From Bacillota bacterium (GTDB lineage: Bacteria; Bacillota_E; Sulfobacillia; Sulfobacillales; Sulfobacillaceae), in contig JAKAAL010000179.1 of NCBI GenBank assembly GCA_021802375.1, forward strand, positions 1-7,476: a stretch of DNA of 7,476 bases, read 5' to 3'. Below the pieces are notes generated by a model. That model searched no databases, was not told the DNA's origin, and saw only the letters and a list, made by a program, of their open reading frames with translations. This document shows positions 5,061 to 7,476 of the stretch, piece after piece; position 1 is the stretch's first letter, and every line of letters starts with the position of its first letter. A program made the translations under genes and the position numbers.

Positions 5061-6520
5061 TGGAACTTAGAGTGCTGAACAGGTTGTACGCGCTGCAAGC
5101 GACCAGGGAGATTACAACAATCAAAGTGGAGTATCCTGAGGTGCAAGAGATAGAGCGACAGTTTGCTCATCTGCTGCAAGGAGACATAGATTACGAATTC
5201 TGGGACCCGCTAATCAAGGCGATAAAGGGATTTTTGTTCCGGCTCATGGTCCTTCCGCTTCCGCCGAGTGCCGCCCTGTTTGACTGTTTTGGCGAGGTAT
5301 CCTCCGTATTGAAGCAAGGACATTGGCTCCATCCGGCTGTTGCTGCAGACTTCAACCGTGTGTATGATTTGAGCCGCCAGTTGCGGTCTTCGAACAAAAA
5401 TCCCATTCTAGAGGTCATACAGCGTCAGGGCCTCGGGGGAATTCTGGTTGTGCCGTGGAAATCCTTTGCCACGGCTACAGACGAATATTTGAGCCATATC
5501 GGCTACCGCTTGCGTGTGGTGTCACAGTCAGCGCTGGACCGCACCGAGGCTCTTTGGGGCGACGAAAACCTTATTGTTGTGGGGCCACCGCGCATCTATG
5601 AAGAGTCGCTGTTTACCGTGCGCCGGTCTTCTCTGTTGACGTGGCTGACCTTTGCGTGGAAACCTCTTAGATTTGATGTGCGGAACCAGCTTATTGACCA
5701 TTCACATAAGTCGGCGCCTAAAGTCGCACCGCCAGTCACTCCGAATGCTGGAAGCGAATCCGGTGTTGACATGCCTGTTGATATTATCCTAAACGATTCG
5801 GCTGTTGTACGGACGGCATCACATTCAGATTTGGTGCCTGCAAGAACTGTCTGGCTCGCAGATGACGGACGGGTGTTTGTACACGCCGGTGATCGGGCGA
5901 AATCATGGATTCTCGATGTCGAATCTGTTCCGCCTCGCGCACGGCCTACTCCTTCGGATGAGCTCATGCCGGGTGATTTTCTTATCGTTCGAACGCGGGG
6001 AGGAGGGGATCTCATCGTGCCGGTGGCGGATACCATTATCGGTCCGAACCATTGGCTACTGCGGAACAATCTCATTCTCTGGAAAGCTGCGCTGCGCGAT
6101 CTCGCAGCCCGTAATGGACTCGACCAATTAACTCAAATGCTGAGGAACCAGGGCGCGTCAAGTCTGGCATCTCCCGGGAACATCCGCTACTGGATGTCGT
6201 ACTTTTCCATCGGTCCAAGCCGCAAAGGAGACCTTATTGCGTGCCTAAGCCTGCTGGGAATGGAAGACAAGGCTGACACTCTATGGACTGAGTGCCGGCG
6301 TTTGGCCCGAGCCCATCGGCTTGCCGGGCGGCAAATCAGGCGCATGCTGCTTGATCAAGCATCGACGCTCACGGAGAAAGATATTGCAACGGGCCGAATT
6401 GATCTTGCGTTACCCAATGAACCAACTGCCGCTGCCGCAGCGGTGGAAATAGTTCGCATCGACCGGACGGTTGTTCAGATACCGTCTGCATCAGTTGGTG
6501 TTTATCAGGAGGCCTTTTGA
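5060..6520 (+). CDS. Uncharacterised 486-residue protein, second gene of the operon
   Basis: I cannot place this protein in a family with confidence. The N-terminal half is helical and then alpha/beta: LGGILVVPWKSFATATDEYL (125-144) and LIVVGPPRIYEESLFTVRRS (171-190) look like core strands with following helices. A flexible, proline-rich linker (about 217-237) separates it from a C-terminal half containing WLADDGRVFVHAGD (265-278), MPGDFLIVRTRGGGDLIVPV (303-322), and a helical part with WKAALRDLA (341-349), NIRYWMSYF (374-382) and LARAHRLAGRQIRRML (415-430). No classical enzyme motif, membrane segment or signal peptide is seen. ATG 5060 is firm: AGGAGG at 5047-5052 lies 7 bases upstream and the start shares its A with the previous stop. 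Together with the preceding gene it makes about 800 residues, near what I recall for DrmE, so the pair could be a split relative. The helicase gene begins two bases after its stop. Confidence 0.85.
   Translation: MELRVLNRLYALQATREITTIKVEYPEVQEIERQFAHLLQGDIDYEFWDPLIKAIKGFLFRLMVLPLPPSAALFDCFGEVSSVLKQGHWLHPAVAADFNRVYDLSRQLRSSNKNPILEVIQRQGLGGILVVPWKSFATATDEYLSHIGYRLRVVSQSALDRTEALWGDENLIVVGPPRIYEESLFTVRRSSLLTWLTFAWKPLRFDVRNQLIDHSHKSAPKVAPPVTPNAGSESGVDMPVDIILNDSAVVRTASHSDLVPARTVWLADDGRVFVHAGDRAKSWILDVESVPPRARPTPSDELMPGDFLIVRTRGGGDLIVPVADTIIGPNHWLLRNNLILWKAALRDLAARNGLDQLTQMLRNQGASSLASPGNIRYWMSYFSIGPSRKGDLIACLSLLGMEDKADTLWTECRRLARAHRLAGRQIRRMLLDQASTLTEKDIATGRIDLALPNEPTAAAAAVEIVRIDRTVVQIPSASVGVYQEAF
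6507..6512 (+). promoter_or_regulatory. Ribosome-binding site of the NERD-helicase gene
   Basis: AGGAGG inside the last codons of the preceding gene lies 10 bases before ATG 6523. It fixes that start in preference to the in-frame ATG at codon 4 (6532). Confidence 0.7.
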
Positions 6521-6522
6521 CC

Positions 6523-7476
6523 ATGGCACGTATGATTCCTCCGGTCGTCCATCCTGGCTGTTTAAGTGATGGTGAAATAACTTTCTTCAACTTATTAAAA
6601 AGTCCAACAAAAACGCTGGATTGGACGGTATTTCATTCTCTCGATCTCACACGGCATCCGCGTAAGGTTTCAACCGAAATAGATTTTGTCGTGGCGGTGC
6701 CCGGAAAGGGCGTTCTGTGCCTTGAAGTTAAAGCCGCCAAAAACATAAGGCGCCACGAAGGCAAATGGTATTACGGAAACGATGCCAAAGGCCATTCTGA
6801 AAGCCCCTTCAAACAGGCCTCATCAGCAATGCACCAGCTTCGAGAGCAGTGCAAAAATCACCCTGATCTCAAGGGAATTTTGTTTTGGAGTGCGGTTGCG
6901 TTCCCAGACATTGAATTTGACATTCGTTCACCTGAATGGCATTCATGGCAGATCATAGACCACGCCAACATGTTAAAGTCGTCACTACCTGATCTAGTGG
7001 TGGATATTTTAAACCGCGCCGCTGTCTTTATGGAGCAGGTTCCCACGGCAAAATGGTTTGATCCGCAGTTGTCGCGTCCAACCAAGGATCAGATAGACAT
7101 TTTGACTAAGGTTCTAAGGGGGAATTTTGAGGTCTATGAGAAGCCGCGCGACCGCCTGAAACACCTGGATGCTGAGTTGTTGCGGTACACTGAAGAGCAA
7201 TTCTACGCGTTGGACGCCATGGAGAGCAATTCACGCATTATCTTTCACGGTCCCGCCGGCACTGGCAAGACGGTGTTGGCTCTGGAAACGGCACGCCGGG
7301 CAGCTGCCTCGGGGGCACGAACTCTGTTCCTGTGCTACAACAGCAACTTGGCGCGTTGGATTTCATCTCAGATTGCGGCCATGGGGGTCTCCGACTGGGT
7401 GTCAGTCTCCACAATACATAAATACATGCTGGGCGTAAGCGGTTTGCAAGTACCCGAAAATCCCAACCGCAAGTCC
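6523..7476 (+). CDS. NERD nuclease-domain / SF1 helicase fusion, 3' end outside window
   Basis: The 318 codons seen are the N-terminal part of a fusion between a nuclease-related (NERD) domain and a UvrD/Rep-like superfamily 1 helicase. In NERD, a PD-(D/E)xK-type core is visible: E18 early, EIDFVVAVPGKGVLCLEVKA (52-71) with D54, E68 and K70, and SPFKQA (94-99), a usual NERD element. All core residues are present, so nuclease activity is plausible. A linker of about 70 residues leads to the helicase: TEEQFYALD (223-231, Q motif), Walker A GPAGTGKT (243-250), TLFLCYNSNLARW (267-279, motif Ia) and VSTIHKYM (295-302). Walker B and later motifs lie past the window. Such proteins usually exceed 550 residues, so roughly half is missing. 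The gene starts two bases after its neighbour's stop, marking it as part of one operon. Codon use is slightly more AT-rich than that of the TOPRIM gene. The fusion implies ATP-driven DNA unwinding or translocation linked to cleavage, as expected in defence or repair. Confidence 0.92.
   Translation, partial: MARMIPPVVHPGCLSDGEITFFNLLKSPTKTLDWTVFHSLDLTRHPRKVSTEIDFVVAVPGKGVLCLEVKAAKNIRRHEGKWYYGNDAKGHSESPFKQASSAMHQLREQCKNHPDLKGILFWSAVAFPDIEFDIRSPEWHSWQIIDHANMLKSSLPDLVVDILNRAAVFMEQVPTAKWFDPQLSRPTKDQIDILTKVLRGNFEVYEKPRDRLKHLDAELLRYTEEQFYALDAMESNSRIIFHGPAGTGKTVLALETARRAAASGARTLFLCYNSNLARWISSQIAAMGVSDWVSVSTIHKYMLGVSGLQVPENPNRKS

Noticed and set aside
5596..6075. Minus-strand open frame of 159 codons
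   Set aside because: It is antisense to the 486-residue protein, which has a strong ribosome-binding site and coupled start; the antisense product is Ser/Thr/Arg-rich without motifs.

Overview
The window looks like accessory DNA from a bacterium of moderate GC content (by eye roughly 50-58%). Strong AGGAGG ribosome-binding sites precede most genes, which suits a Gram-positive (Firmicute-like) host. The mix of an IS1634-type element and a DUF3991/TOPRIM protein reminds me of acidophilic Firmicutes such as Sulfobacillus, but this is a weak impression and not an identification.

Layout from left to right. (1) Bases 2-604 hold the 3' part of a DUF3991/TOPRIM gene, a family typical of plasmids and integrative elements. 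(2) Bases 605-905 are non-coding and hold a strong imperfect hairpin (749-778) and a purine-rich ribosome-binding site. (3) Bases 906-1402 hold a small gene, probably DUF6578-like, whose reading frame breaks at a run of six G's (1251-1256); the downstream frame carries a convincing continuation. (4) Bases 1630-3625 are a complete insertion sequence (1996 bp) with perfect 13-bp inverted ends, a 593-residue DDE transposase of the IS1634 (IS4-like) type and a 5-bp target duplication, CAGTA. (5) The element landed in a minus-strand DUF4338 (DruA-like) gene. Its N-terminal part lies right of the element (3626-3865) and its C-terminal part lies left of it (1533-1624). The copy also carries a frameshift and an apparent internal deletion, so it seems already to have been decayed.

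(6) From about 4050 to the right edge, a tightly packed plus-strand operon begins behind a cluster of four GGTACAATA-like repeats. It encodes a 313-residue protein and a 486-residue protein, neither of which I can assign with confidence (stop and start overlap as TAATG). They are followed two bases later by the start of a NERD nuclease-domain / SF1 helicase fusion, cut by the window edge after 318 codons.

The operon is the most interesting part. A nuclease-helicase fusion, translationally linked to two uncharacterised proteins and lying in a mobile-element-rich region beside a DUF4338 relic, fits a candidate anti-phage defence system. The two unknowns together are about 800 residues and may be a split, distant relative of DISARM DrmE. 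That last idea comes from memory of the family's size and general character and has not been tested.
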